Below the pieces are notes generated by a model, which saw nothing but the letters and a program-made list of their open reading frames with translations, was not told where the DNA came from and did no database searches. Shown here in pieces: positions 1 through 10,960 of a stretch of 64,000 nucleotides of DNA. Both the position numbers and the translations under genes were made by a program. Every line of letters starts with the position of its first letter. Position 1 is the stretch's first letter. Source of the DNA: Heterobilharzia americana (lineage: Eukaryota > Platyhelminthes > Trematoda > Strigeidida > Schistosomatidae); NCBI GenBank assembly GCA_944470555.2, contig OX104130.1, positions 48,579,491 through 48,643,490 on the forward strand, written 5' to 3'.

Positions 1-210
1 CAATGAACAGTAGACCCATGGATGTTTTGCCTTTTTGTAAAATATGTGTGGTCTTGCAATACTTGCTTAAATAAACTGTTTTTCATCTACCTAAATTGTT
101 AACTATCTATATATGCGTTTTAGGGATTTGATGAAACTTTTCACTGATACTATCAAATTAGTTCCTGTTTTTTGTACTTGATGACCGGGGTTTTTTAAAA
201 TATTTTCCAG
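1..210 (+). other. 3' part of an intron
   Basis: This is the end of an intron whose start lies outside the window. It closes with a T-rich stretch and the acceptor TATTTTCCAG at 201-210. No other coding signal is visible. Confidence 0.6.
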
Positions 211-316
211 CAAAGTTGATGAAGTTGTTATAGGAATTCCTGGATGCAACATGTTTCCTAAGGGTATACAATTTGCTAACACACCATGGGACTGTGCAGT
301 TGAAAAATTTCATCAG
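211..316 (+). CDS. Internal exon of an unidentified spliced gene
   Basis: The exon is bounded by the acceptor TTTTCCAG (ending at 210) and a GTAATG donor at 317. It starts with one base of a split codon and then gives 35 codons, beginning KVDEVVIGIPGCNMFPKG and ending CAVEKFHQ, with no stop. It ends on a codon boundary. Joined to the next exon (4772), the frame stays open and reads FHQ-VDELWNSL, a natural-looking amphipathic stretch. That is the main reason to believe the exon pair. I do not recognise the protein family. The exon is internal, so the start codon and upstream exons are outside the window. Coding status is inferred from splice signals and frame continuity only; transcript evidence would settle it. 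Confidence 0.6.
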
Positions 317-3300
317 GTAATGCTTTGCTAAAAATGTAATGGAAAAATACTTAGATGCGTAATTACTACCCTACTTCTATCGTTATTTCAGGTGATAGCT
401 TTCCTTAAAAATTAATACTTCTTAAGGTGTTCATAATGTGCAAGAAGTCACAATTCAGTGGGAGAATTTTATTTCGGAATTGAAGCTTACTATATCACAA
501 CCACTGGTCGCCTATAAATTGACTAGTGAATTTTTAGTAGTGAGTTATATGTCGCATAATTTAACTAATCCTTAGACTAATTTCATTGAAGTGAACGTTG
601 ACCCTTGCTTATGTTTATCTTCTCTTCTATCAGCAAATTTTTTTAACAAGTGCAGTAAATTAGATACGCATGCTTTCGGTTTACTGATTTCCGTTATCAA
701 GGTTAGTCCGTAAATATTGTTTTACAACTAATTGATTTTGAACAGGAGAAATTTGGTTATATTGGTATTCAACGTTTTTTTCCATATATCTTCAAACCTT
801 TGCTTTCTGTAGAGTTAAGCGTATCGGAAGGTAAGGTGTTTTTTACTCGTAGATACTTTGCTTCTGAAAACTGATAATGCTTAAATTGAAATGTGAATTG
901 AAATATGTGAGTTAGAGGAAATCGGATGTTGCACTGAATAAAGAATTTTGTCAGCATAATTAGCCTAGCGGTAAACGCTGAATGAAATCATTTGCCAACT
1001 TTGTTTACTTAAAAAAGAAATATTTGGCTATTTTTTTTGCTGTATATCTTATTTTGTAAGCGGATAACTGAACGATATCCATATCAGTCTTCGTATTAGT
1101 CATAAACAAATATGGAATTCTTTGTCGCCTACAGCATAACAAAAAATTTTTATTGTTGTTTACGAATCTTTTTGTTCTTTTCTGGCCATTTCAGTTCCAA
1201 TTCGATCTATTAACGTTGTTTTTTTTTTATCAGTTTCCTAATCTCTCTAGCCGTTGGTCGTATAAGATAAAATAGTGACTTTCTTGATCTGTTGAAATCG
1301 TGCTCTTAACTACCTTGTAAATTATTATTTTTTTCTACCCCTTTTCTTATTTTTCACCCCTTTGTTATATTTTATTTGTCTAAGCTTTATTTATCCACTT
1401 ACCTCGCCCTTCATTATCACGTAACTTTTATTTTCACTAGCTTTTGACCCATTTTGATTATCGGAGTGTCTACATCTTCATGCTGCTTTCTTGGTTCTTA
1501 TCATTATCATCATCTATATTGCATGTGCTTTAGTCAACCTTATCACTTTTATCAATTTCACTGTTATTATTTGTATTATTATCTCTATCGTCATATTAAA
1601 CATTTATCACATCAACCGACAAATCTACATGATTGGTTTAATTATATATATAAAGCTATTTGTATTAAAGCAAAGCCTGAAGAGGATCTAATTGAAGACA
1701 ATATTGTTTGCTGATATGTCTTGTTTTTAACTATCTGTTGTACTTAACAACCCTAACACCGTACTTTAGGCATCAAAACCTTCGGATATCCAACTATGTA
1801 TATATCTTGTGTTACTTAGATGCATACAAGATTAAAGTGTTTTTATCCGCTGAATTCCACTGGAACTTGTATTTTAATTCTTTAAAGTCGAATATTCGTA
1901 TACTTATGATCTATGAGTGTCAGAATGACACAGTTCAAAGACTAAACGTGTACATTGGTAGAATCTTGGAGGAATCTCTTTACTATTCTTTTATGTAATT
2001 TATTGAAAGTCGAGAATTTTATGAAACAGTATTTGGTTTTTTAAGTGTGGATAACTACTTGGGTAGAAAACTATTGATAGGTTATACTCGAGTTATGACT
2101 GTTTCTAAACTGAAGCTGAGTGATGGTCATAATAGTCACCCACTGTCTTATGAAATAATATTGTATCCCTCACATGCATACAAAAGGTGCAGCTCAAAAT
2201 AACTTGAATAGCTGTTGTCTATCTAATGATGAGTGATGAATCGAAGTCAAAATCATAGGTCACTATTTACAGTTAAATATAAAGCTGGGTTCTTATCCTC
2301 TACAGCACACTGAGTTCATATCAGATATCAGTGTTTACTTTTTCTTACTTGTTGTATGTTTGCAAGTGAGTCTTTTTGAGATATGTCAAATCTGTACAAA
2401 TAAGATGAATTTATGAGGACAGGCATCTTAGAATTCACTCTTTTTATTTCTACATACGTTCATTATACTAAAATTGGTTTTCTTTTCGTTTGTAAATTCT
2501 CAGACGGAAGTTATTCGCTGTCGCAAATGGAACTTCTTAACCAACTGAAGAAATTAACTAAATTTTGTATTATCATTTTATCCTATGATTTTTTCTGCTA
2601 CCTGTCAAATTCAACCCAGCTCATTTCTTATTCGATTGGATAAGATTGGCGTATTGCTTTACTGTCAGTGGGATTGTTCGCGATGGTATGATGGACTGCT
2701 ATACTTCTGGAGTACAATTTCTTATTTTAATGGAAGCGATAAATAATAAGCACTATTACGTTTTCAAAGCATTTATTGTAAGTTATCAAAGTTGTTTTTA
2801 GACATTTTTCATGAAGCTTATGTTTCAAACATATTTTTACACCACTGAGCTCTTAGTTGATAACAGTGTCATGATTTTGATGATTCTAATTAGTTTACAT
2901 ATTCCTCTATTATTTTCCGTTCACCATGATTGACCACGTTTTTCTTCATCTGCGTCAAATTGGGTATGGTTGAAATGTATGTTACGCTTTAATAATTACT
3001 CTTCTGAGACCTTTTTATATTATGTAGGGAATCGATGGACCATGTGGTAAGAAGTTTGGTAAGTATATGTTTAAAAACCTGAATCCTTTTTATCCACCAT
3101 AAAATGTATACTTTCTTCAAACAACACTTTTTACTTTGTTTTTCATTCAGGTGAATGACAATAACAAGCAATATAGATTTTGTTTGTCATCTATCGTAGA
3201 AGCATTTTCTATTGAAGGCGCCAAAGCTAATCGTTATACATTTCCATGCTGCCTGTAATAAACAGACCATCTGGGGTTTTAACTAGGGTGGCTAAAAGCT

Positions 3301-4771
3301 ACTGTAGAGAGATTTTATTCCTTTCGAATTTGATATCTGTAGTAACTTTGAGGAGTTGATACAACTATGCATTGTATATTGTCAAAGTGGTAGTTGCTTT
3401 TACAAGATTGACAAGAGTCTGTACCTGCACTCACTATTCCTAATGAACTATTAGAAGCAGTTGAAAATTTTGTGTATTCGGATAACTTTCGGTGCTACTG
3501 GTGTCACTGACAAGATTTCTGTTATGACAAAAGTCTGCCTGACATACGTCAGTTTTGTTCACCTTGGATGCTATCATAATGTCGTCTTGATTGTGAGACC
3601 TTGGGCATATAACACTTCGGCGCAATTGATCTGTGAAATCTGACCTATTCAAGTTGATAATGTCCAACAACTACGTACTTCGTCACCGTTCTTTTCGTAA
3701 GATGTAAATAATTCTGAGGTATGGCAGTGCGTGTTTGTGCTTGTTGGGCATAGTCACCATTGAGTGATATCATAAAACACCGGTTTTGGTTGCTTAGGTA
3801 TGGTTCATGAATTTCTTCCAGTGGCTACCATATCCTGTACTGTTTGTGTGAATAAAAGGACCTGAAGGGTGGTCAGTACATGACTTGACACTGTGAACTG
3901 AAGGATAGTTGGTTTGGGTTTGAACCTGTCAGTACATCATAACTTCTCAGATGGAATCCAAAAGATTAATTCACGATTTAGTGTTTTGAAATGTTTTCAG
4001 GTGTGGCTAAAAGTCGATACCGGTGGCTATCTTTCTATGTGGTCTATGTTTCTTTTGTTATCGAAAAGTATAGCATAGAGCCTCTTTCAATCTTTCTATG
4101 AAACTGCTTCTATGCTAATCCACCTACTTTTCTGTTGCATTTTTATATGTGAACAGTAAGGAGGTAATTAAATTCTTCTCAACCACCTTTTGGTTGACTT
4201 CTTTTGTTCTAGTTACACCATATTTTTCGTGTCACTCAGCGCTTTATGGCACCATGTACAGCAGTTTTGTTTAGGTGTCAGAAAGAACGCGAATTCGTAG
4301 TTTGCAGTAACTTGACCTAATGTACTAATCGTTACATGATGCTCAGCAAGCACAATATCAATAGTGATATACTAATCTGTTTTCAAAAGATGATTTCTAC
4401 TAATTAAAATGAAATTCAAGTTACTAATACGTTTCTGAATTGGAAGAATGTATGTGTGAATCTGTTGAGCTGTAGCTCAATGATTTGTATAAACAGCTTT
4501 TAACCAGTCGGTCACAGATTTGAACCTTACTCCATTAGCTCCTACACAACATGCATAGTTTAGAGCCTAATGCATGGACCTGGCGCTGACTTTTGAGTTT
4601 CATCTTTCACATTACAATTGCGCATATGGAATTAAGTGCCTCCTCACTTCCAACTGCCTCCTACCTTTTTTTATTACCCTAAATATGAGACTGGTTTGTT
4701 GAATTTGAATGTTTAAAATATTCTAAAAGCTTTGTGAACTCATCTTTCTACCACTTTAATATGTTTTTCAG
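317..4771 (+). other. Intron of about 4.5 kb
   Basis: The intron has a GTAATG donor and a TTTTTCAG acceptor, both in phase 0. It is AT-rich and holds a decayed tRNA-like SINE (4461-4600) and a pyrimidine-rich tract on the + strand at about 1180-1640. Short open frames inside it have no supporting features. A possible 31-base exon at 3028-3058 was rejected because it breaks the frame of the next exon. Confidence 0.55.
4461..4600 (+). repeat. tRNA-like SINE, family C, decayed copy
   Basis: It begins GAGCTGTAGCTCAATGAT, matching the head of the copies at 7079, 8266 and 10772. It continues with a degraded B-box-like segment (ACAGATTTGAACCTTAC) and the shared CTCCTACACAACATGC segment. It lies in the last part of the 4.5-kb intron. 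The repeat is recognised by comparison inside this window; the tRNA origin is inferred from the A/B-box-like spacing. Confidence 0.5.
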
Positions 4772-5122
4772 GTTGATGAATTATGGAACTCATTGAGGAA
4801 TGTCTATCTACAAGCTATAGGTCTTTCTCGTAACTCATCATCGTCACATAATGCAAAAGTATCCGATCTTGAGAATGTCGACTGCCTCCAGCAAACGTTC
4901 ACTGAACAAGATCTCATTAACTGTTATTACCAGGAGTTCGGTAGGCTTTTGAAGCACTCTCGTATAACTTCAAATTTAAATTGTTCATGCGAATTCGTCG
5001 CTTGTGATCAAACTCTTGATAAATTGACCTGTATCATTTTCGACCGCCTAGCTACACTGTGCCTTTATCATTGTGGAATTACGGTATATAGTCATGCATC
5101 TTTATACCATGTTTTATTCAGT
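4772..5122 (+). CDS. Large internal exon of the same unidentified gene
   Basis: This 351-base exon (117 codons, phase 0 at both ends) follows a good acceptor (ATGTTTTTCAG) and ends at a consensus GTAAGT donor (5123). It reads VDELWNSLRNVYLQAIGLSR at the start. A serine-rich and polar linker follows (about residues 20-35), then a region rich in Cys, Leu and Tyr ending HASLYHVLFS. The second half looks like a folded, mostly helical domain with several cysteines (NLNCSCEF, CDQTLDKLTC). There is no signal peptide or clear membrane segment. The open frame runs on past the donor into an AT microsatellite, which would encode a run of Ile-Tyr; the consensus donor argues against that read-through. Family and function are unknown to me. 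Confidence 0.65.
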
Positions 5123-5164
5123 GTAAGTACTTTTGACTACATTCATTACTTCTCTTGGTGTAGA

Positions 5165-5225
<61 letters not shown>

Positions 5226-6026
5226 GGAATTAAATGGTAGGATAACTCAATTATTCTCCAGTGCTCTTTCTAAGTTCGACAAACGAATCACCCTTCTTTA
5301 AATTTCTAGCCTAAGTAAATTTGTAATTACCAAGGTTAAGATGTGAGAGTTACGTTTTTCTTTCTTTTCAAGGAAGTAGCAAACTTTTGAGTCAGTTCTT
5401 TTGAAAAACCGTATATAATAAATAATGTGTTCTTTGTGCAGACTATTTTGGAATTTTTCGAAAAATCATAACACATGTATGGTGAATCCCCGGGGCTATG
5501 GGTCATGCTACTTTTAAAGCCCACTTGATCTTGTCACCCTCTTTCGGCAGTGGACAGTTGGCACTATTGAAGGTGTTGGTTATCTGTAGTAGACACCTTA
5601 CTGGTTTTGCAAAATGTCACCGTCGACAAGATCACTTCCCCTGCCTCTGGTCTCACTGTTTTTTAATTAATTTTCTTCGTATATTAGGAACTTGGACAGG
5701 TGTCTCAGCTAAAGTACCCTAGTTCGGAAAGTTGATTTTATGCTAGTGTCGGAAATTCCAAGCGGAATATCTTCTCACGTAGCCTAATAGTAATATTGAA
5801 TTCCTTGACTCATAAAGTCCAGTTAGCGTACTAGATAATGATTATCGCATTGGTTACTGTCATTACTAGTTTGTATACACATGTCTGTATGTTGGAAGTC
5901 GATCATGTGATTTTTGCACTACTGATGAATGTAGCTAACTCCGCTATCTCTATTTAATATATACATATCATCGACCTCTTTATAATTTAGCCGATATTAT
6001 TCGAAGTTTTTTTTCCTTTTCTGCAG
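5123..6026 (+). other. Intron of about 0.9 kb
   Basis: The GTAAGT donor lies 45 bases before a long AT repeat. The acceptor at 6017-6026 has an excellent polypyrimidine tract (TTTTTTTTCCTTTTCTGCAG). Both ends are phase 0. Confidence 0.55.
5167..5221. repeat. (AT)n microsatellite, about 27 units
   Basis: This is an uninterrupted run of alternating A and T inside the small intron, just downstream of the exon 2 donor. Its purity suggests it is length-polymorphic. Confidence 0.97.
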
Positions 6027-6095
6027 GAAGAACATTCAGTTTCTGTAAACAATTGGTCGAAATTTTGGCTAATGCCTATGAAAAACTTTATGTGA
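6027..6095 (+). CDS. Terminal coding exon of the unidentified gene
   Basis: The exon follows a strong acceptor (tract 6007-6026) and continues phase 0 from exon 2. It gives 22 codons, EEHSVSVNNWSK onward to PMKNFM, then TGA at 6093-6095. The junction LFS-EEHSVS is plausible and keeps the frame open. With exons 1 and 2 this makes the last 174 residues or so of a longer protein. I saw no clear AATAAA in the next few hundred bases, so the 3' UTR end is not placed. An alternative is that the gene ends differently and this is a chance open stretch. The combination of acceptor quality and phase makes the exon more likely than not. Confidence 0.5.
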   Translation, partial: EEHSVSVNNWSKFWLMPMKNFM

Positions 6096-7078
6096 AAATG
6101 ATTTAAATCATTATTTGTTTCCTGTTTTTAAGTATCTTTCTGAAATTGTTGCGAAAAAGCTTTTCCCACTTATTGCTGAGTTGTTCACTGACTATTTCGT
6201 GTTTCGGTTAGAACTCAGGAAAATACATATCTTGAAGTGTGATTATTGAGTTCTTGGTTGGATTGTTTCGTGATGTAATGACATTGTACACATTAAGTAG
6301 TGCCAGCGCATTTTGTCTAGCTAAAATAATAGTGGATGTGCAACGGGTGGGTTAATTTACTTTTCATGTTGCACTAGGCTTTTAATTAGCCCTATTTAAG
6401 AGCCAGATGAACTATTCCATTTCGTTTCAGCTCTGGAGTTATTAGCATTTTCTGTATTGTGCGTACATTCATACTATGCAGTATAATATCAGTTGTCACT
6501 AGTATGGATTGTGTGGTTTTTCTAATCTTTAAAGGGTAGGGAATAATGATAATCGTTGATGGAATCTTGTTCTCTAATTGGATCAAACTACTAATGTGTA
6601 GACTAATGGTAATTGTTGTTGTTTGAGTAATGGGAACTGTGTATTAGCTTTTAGGATAATCACAAATGAACACCGACTCAAGTTACTTAAGTTTTGGATA
6701 CATTTTCTAGTAATTAAGGTCAAAGCTGCATATTTTTAATCTACGGGTTATGTCCTTGAGTAGTACAGAAAACCTGGACCGGAATACTAGTTTAGTAAGG
6801 AACACACAAAGAAGACACCTGAAGGTTTTTTCTTGTGACACTAGATATAGGTAGTAGTTTATGCACCTGCTTGTCTTGTCAGCACACTATGAACGGTAAA
6901 ACGAGTCTCGTTGCATTTAGTTGGAATAGCTTCCATGAGTTAGTTATATACGATATTATCTTTTCCAATAACATATGAAAGTCTATTATTTTTTGGCTTC
7001 TGTGTCTACCGTTTCATTATGATAGCTGTCATTCTAAACCTCATTCAACCTGTAATATGGAGCAAATTATTTTTTAGT
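6096..7078. other. 3' UTR or intergenic DNA, no gene seen
   Basis: AT-rich sequence, presumably beginning with the 3' UTR of the gene above. I see no exon, RNA gene or recognisable mobile-element protein. Confidence 0.5.
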
Positions 7079-7270
7079 CTGTGGGGCTGTGGCTCGTTAT
7101 TTTAAGGAGATGACTTTCAACCAATGAGTCATGGGTCCAAGTCCCGCTCCACTTACTGAGGTTTGGGGAGACAGGTAGTATCATTAGCCCTTACACAATA
7201 GGTGTGGCTCATTGCCTACCGCACGGACGTGCAACACGGTTGTTGAGCGTATTTCGGTTTCAAAGTTTTC
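7079..7270 (+). repeat. tRNA-like SINE, family C
   Basis: The head is GTGGGGCTGTGGCTCGTTAT, followed by an A-box-like segment. A B-box-like GGGTCCAAGTCCC sits about 55 bases later. The family body CACTTACTGAGGTTTGGGGA and ACACAATAGGTGTGGCTCAT follow. It aligns along its length with the copy at 10772. No protein is encoded and no hammerhead core was found. Confidence 0.65.
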
Positions 7271-8265
7271 CAGTCTCGATCTCACTACGACTAGTTACAT
7301 GGCAGTTGCATGTCTGAAGAGCGTATACTACTGCGGTGTTACCACCAAGTATGTAGTATTCTTCGATCTTGACCATTGATTTAACTGGTGTCTACTTGCA
7401 CCAAAAGGCGGTCAATTATTACCACTCCTATAGGAACTTAAGTTTCCTTTTTCTAAACTTGTTGAGTACACTGAATAAACTAGTAACTAAAGAAAATATT
7501 TGGATATTTATCTATTTCTAACAGCATGTAGAATGTAAAACTCGAAAAATGCAATTCAGCACAAGTCTAGTCTATGAACCATACATATTGTATGGGGGCT
7601 TATGACACTCTGCCCCGTTCCCGGCCAAAGGAATTAGAACGAAATTTAACCCTAGGATACATTACTTGGAAGTCGAATGTTCAAACTAATAAGCCATATC
7701 TCCAGCAACGTGTAAAAGATTATTGATTAACTTAAAGAAATGTGCATGCTGGACAGTTTAATATTCATTTTACTTCCTCGTATAAAATATACCATTGATG
7801 TGGTTATATTTTCTCGTTCTCGTACATTTTAATTATGATTATGAAATAGATAACAAAATTTAATTTATTTTCGTGTATTAACAAAAATAACGGTGAGTTA
7901 TGAAGTAAATCATTTTTTCGTTTGCAGCTTAAGGGGAGAAATAGTTAAAATAGATAACAAATATCAGTAGTTTTTCCATCATTGTTGTGCGTTTTGATTG
8001 TTCCCAGTAGGGGTTCATCGTTTGAATACCATAAACAAGATTTAATCCAATTTGAATGTTGTCGAATTCTTTTGCATACTTCATATTTCATTTTTTCGAA
8101 CTGATTGATAATATTTACCAGGATTATCTGCTTCTTCTCTGTTTGCCTCTTCAAAGTTACAAAGAGAAACATTTTTCAGAAAACTTGATATATGCATTTA
8201 TGTATGGAATTTGATAGAGTGAAGATCAGCTTTTAGATATTTTGTGAAGATCTCAAAGAAGTCGT
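7271..8265. other. No gene recognised
   Basis: AT-rich filler with short random open frames on both strands. I saw no splice-bounded exon or element motif. Confidence 0.5.
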
Positions 8266-8400
8266 AGAGCTGTGGCTCATTGGTCTAAACAGCTGACTTC
8301 ACCCAGTGAGATTTTAAGGCAACTGGGTATCACTGACCTCTACACAACAAGTGTGGCTCATTACCTAGTAAACGTAATTGCTCATGGTTGTTGAAATACT
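8266..8400 (+). repeat. tRNA-like SINE, family C, decayed copy
   Basis: It begins TAGAGCTGTGGCTCATTGGT, the best-preserved A-box-like head of the family in this window. The B-box region has decayed. The shared body (CTCTACACAACAAGTGTGGC, then TTGTTGAAATAC) is present. Confidence 0.6.
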
Positions 8401-9225
8401 TTATCATCGTCATAATAATCCTTCAATCTCTTCGCATTGTCATGTATGAATTTCAATCAATTTTTATTTTTAGAGAGTATCTACTCTGAGTTTAGATTGT
8501 CTTCTACAGAAGTCAGAGATGTTAAGCTGATGCAGTATTGATTGACACAGCACTACTATACTGTACAGAAATTGTACATTTATGTAACTTTTAGGCGTAT
8601 TTAATCGAAGTGGCTAACAAATAATGTTTAGCTGTTACCTGCTAGTTTGTACTAAACTATTTCCCTTCAAAAGGTACAAACTGTTCTGCTTTATAAATCA
8701 TGTGAAAATATCTCGACTTTTGATGATATGTGACTTCGTCCTTAATTGTCTCATTTAATCTAACCAACTTGTAACATAGTGAATATGTTATGGTATGAAT
8801 AAGCAGACTGTGTTTCAAAATGCAGCAGTCAGTGATTTTGAGTAAAGTAAAATGATCAAAGTCTCTAGTTGATGTAGTCAAGTTTACATAGAGATCATCA
8901 GCGAAGTTTGCTAATTCAGTTGCACATGATCGTTTCACTTCTAATGTAGATTATCCAGTCTTATCAACACTTTTAAATTCTGTTTATTGCTAGTGGTTTC
9001 ACAATTGGAGTGGTCTAAGGGGTTTGGTTGACTGGTCTCAGTAAACCTGAATACATTGATAACAGGACCAAAGTTGGAAGTGCGAAACGACTGATCATAT
9101 GCTGTTTAAATTGGCTTCATATGACCAGCCAGTTTTGTGGATCGGATTGTGGAGTTTGTATTTACTCGTCCTGGTTATGTCTGTTGTACAGCCTTCACTT
9201 TTTTCATGTTGAAAGGTTCCCAGCT
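8401..9225. other. No host gene; possible upstream part of a retroelement
   Basis: No exon or RNA gene is seen. The last 200 bases or so (from about 9010) may be a badly decayed upstream part of the reverse transcriptase that becomes recognisable at 9230, but I cannot support individual motifs there. Confidence 0.4.
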
Positions 9226-9229
9226 TAAT

Positions 9230-9850
9230 GATAGGGATTGAAGCGGTGGAATGTGTCAACCACTTCACTTACTTGGGAGTTGCACCAGCCGAAACAGGCT
9301 GGTTGCTGACGAAATATCTGTTGTGCCGATAGTCGAGATATCGGACTACATAACAAAGGAAAAGTGTATTGTTTTGCAGTCCGTTCTGCTCTGTTATACA
9401 GTTGTGAGACATGGCGGTTGAAAGTGCAAGATAGGAAGCGATTATAGGCCTTTGATCACAGGTGTCTTCGTAGCATTGATCACACTTAGTGGAGTCACCA
9501 TGTGAGCAATATTGGAGTCAGGCGGAGGGTACTAGGCAAGACAAACAAATCGATTGATCAGGTTATGAACCTTAGTCGACTGAGATGGCTTGGACATGTA
9601 CTGCACCTGTCAATCCACCGCCTACCTCGATGTGCAATGCTAGTGGGAGTCGGAGGGTTCAGGGTAGTCAGACCAAGACGTGGCACCAGTCGATGAATTC
9701 TCTGACTGTTGGTCTGAGACGTGTGGGGAGAGTTAGACTGCCTGGTTGGGGTTGCCGAGAAAATTCGAATCAGTGGTAGACAAAACTTTGTGACGTGGCC
9801 AAAAATCGGTCACAATGGCGCAGATATGTTCACTCACTGACGTCTTCAAA
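9230..9850 (+). pseudogene. RTE/SR2-like non-LTR retrotransposon, C-terminal end of the polyprotein
   Basis: Three-frame reading gives the hallmark tail of schistosome non-LTR reverse transcriptases. It opens with VECVNHFTYLGV. Next comes FDHRCLRSIDHT (about 9450), then RVLGKTNKSIDQVMNLSRLR (about 9527) leading into WLGHVL. Further on it has HRLPRCAMLVGVG, QTKTWHQ, RVRLPGWG and finally NRSQWRRYVHSLT near 9830. This part follows the catalytic RT motifs and is not itself catalytic. The reading is broken by several frameshifts and stops, for example around 9340, 9440, 9640 and 9690, so the copy is dead. The RT core and endonuclease are absent upstream, as expected for a 5'-truncated insertion. 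RTE/SR2 affiliation is my judgement from the motif style; a CR1-type origin is less likely. Confidence 0.8.
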
Positions 9851-10076
9851 TTGTTTATCCTGTCACCTAACCTTGTCTACTTTAATGTCACATTTTTCCT
9901 ATCCACTTTCGCTTTATATACCACTATAAAGTGTGGAAACTTGAACCGGTACACTTGTGTGCGAGGTTCTACGTTGTTTTTGTCTGTCTGTCCGTCTTTG
10001 TGTTGAAGCATTCACTACGTATCCGGATTTTGATTTTCTGTAGGCCATTTACATTTACATTTTGATAATTTATTTC

Positions 10077-10122
10077 GTTGTGGCTAGCACAGGAATCCAG
10101 GACGAGTGTTTAAAACATTGTT
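10077..10122 (+). repeat. Sm-alpha (family A) SINE fragment
   Basis: It carries GTGGCTAGCACAGGAATCCA followed by GGACGAG, the conserved first segment of Sm-alpha-type SINEs (compare 33764-33790). The tRNA-like and hammerhead parts are missing. Confidence 0.5.
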
Positions 10123-10771
10123 GTAATACATAGCATGTCTAAACACTTGTTCTATGGTATTGAACAAATGGACAAGAAAGTTATTGACTATGGGGACATA
10201 AATAGATGTTTAAGACACGGTTGCTTATGGCAGAGGGAAGTATATTGAAGTCATCTACGCGGTGCATCAGTTGTAGGCTGCAAGTTTTTATACCGTTTGT
10301 CAGTGTTGTACAACGAAGTTTAACCATTTACTTAGCAGTCTTATTGTATGTTGTGTCGTGCTTTTCTGAGAAGTAGATGTTGCTCACTATTGAACATAAA
10401 CTTATGTTGTTGAACTGCTAAGTTTTTTGAAATGTTACTTGCTTGATGAACAGTAACTTTTGCAGTGACTCAGTTTTACATTCAGACAAAGCTAAAATAA
10501 TTATACTGAAGGGTTTTTCTGGGGATATTGCATTCATGACACTTGACAATATGGTTCATAACTGTTTTTAATGTTCCAGTTGTATTTTGTAATATCCAGC
10601 AGTATTAAGTATTAGTTGCTTTTTTCTTTCATCTGCTCATATCCTCTTGGTTCATTTACTTGTGTTATTATTAAGTGTAGGGACTTTAACTGGTGTGTAT
10701 CTGTATTCGGTTCATCGCAGTCGAGTTTAAGTTCACGTCAAAAAGAATGTCAAACCTGTAATCACTGAAAT

Positions 10772-10960
10772 CGTGGAGCTGTGGCTGACTGTTATAGGGA
10801 GTTGGCTTCCAATCGTTGCGTCACAGGTTCGAGTACCTCTCCACCTGCTGAGGTTTGGGCAGCCACGTAGTATTTTTAACCCTCGCACAATGGGTGTGAC
10901 TTATTGCCTACTGCACTCATGTGCTCAAGATTGGTGAATGGATTTCGAAGTGGCGAAGTC
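10772..10960 (+). repeat. tRNA-like SINE, family C, best-preserved copy
   Basis: The head is CGTGGAGCTGTGGCTGACTG. A good B box, AGGTTCGAGTACC, sits at about 10826, and CTCCACCTGCTGAGGTTTGG follows. The body includes CGCACAATGGGTGTGACTTA and GTGCTCAAGATTGGTGAA. The A/B-box layout indicates RNA polymerase III ancestry (tRNA-derived SINE). I searched both strands of this copy for a hammerhead core and found none, unlike families A, B and D. Confidence 0.7.

Noticed and set aside
3028..3058. Possible 31-base exon (TATGTAG acceptor, GGTAAGTAT donor)
   Set aside because: Its length leaves the frame one base off, so the next exon would hit a stop at once, while exons 211-316 and 4772-5122 join perfectly without it.
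5123..5233. Extension of exon 2 through the AT microsatellite
   Set aside because: A consensus GTAAGT donor ends the exon at 5122, and a poly Ile-Tyr tail is implausible.
10772..10960. Hammerhead in family C SINEs
   Set aside because: No CTGANGA plus GAAA arrangement on either strand.
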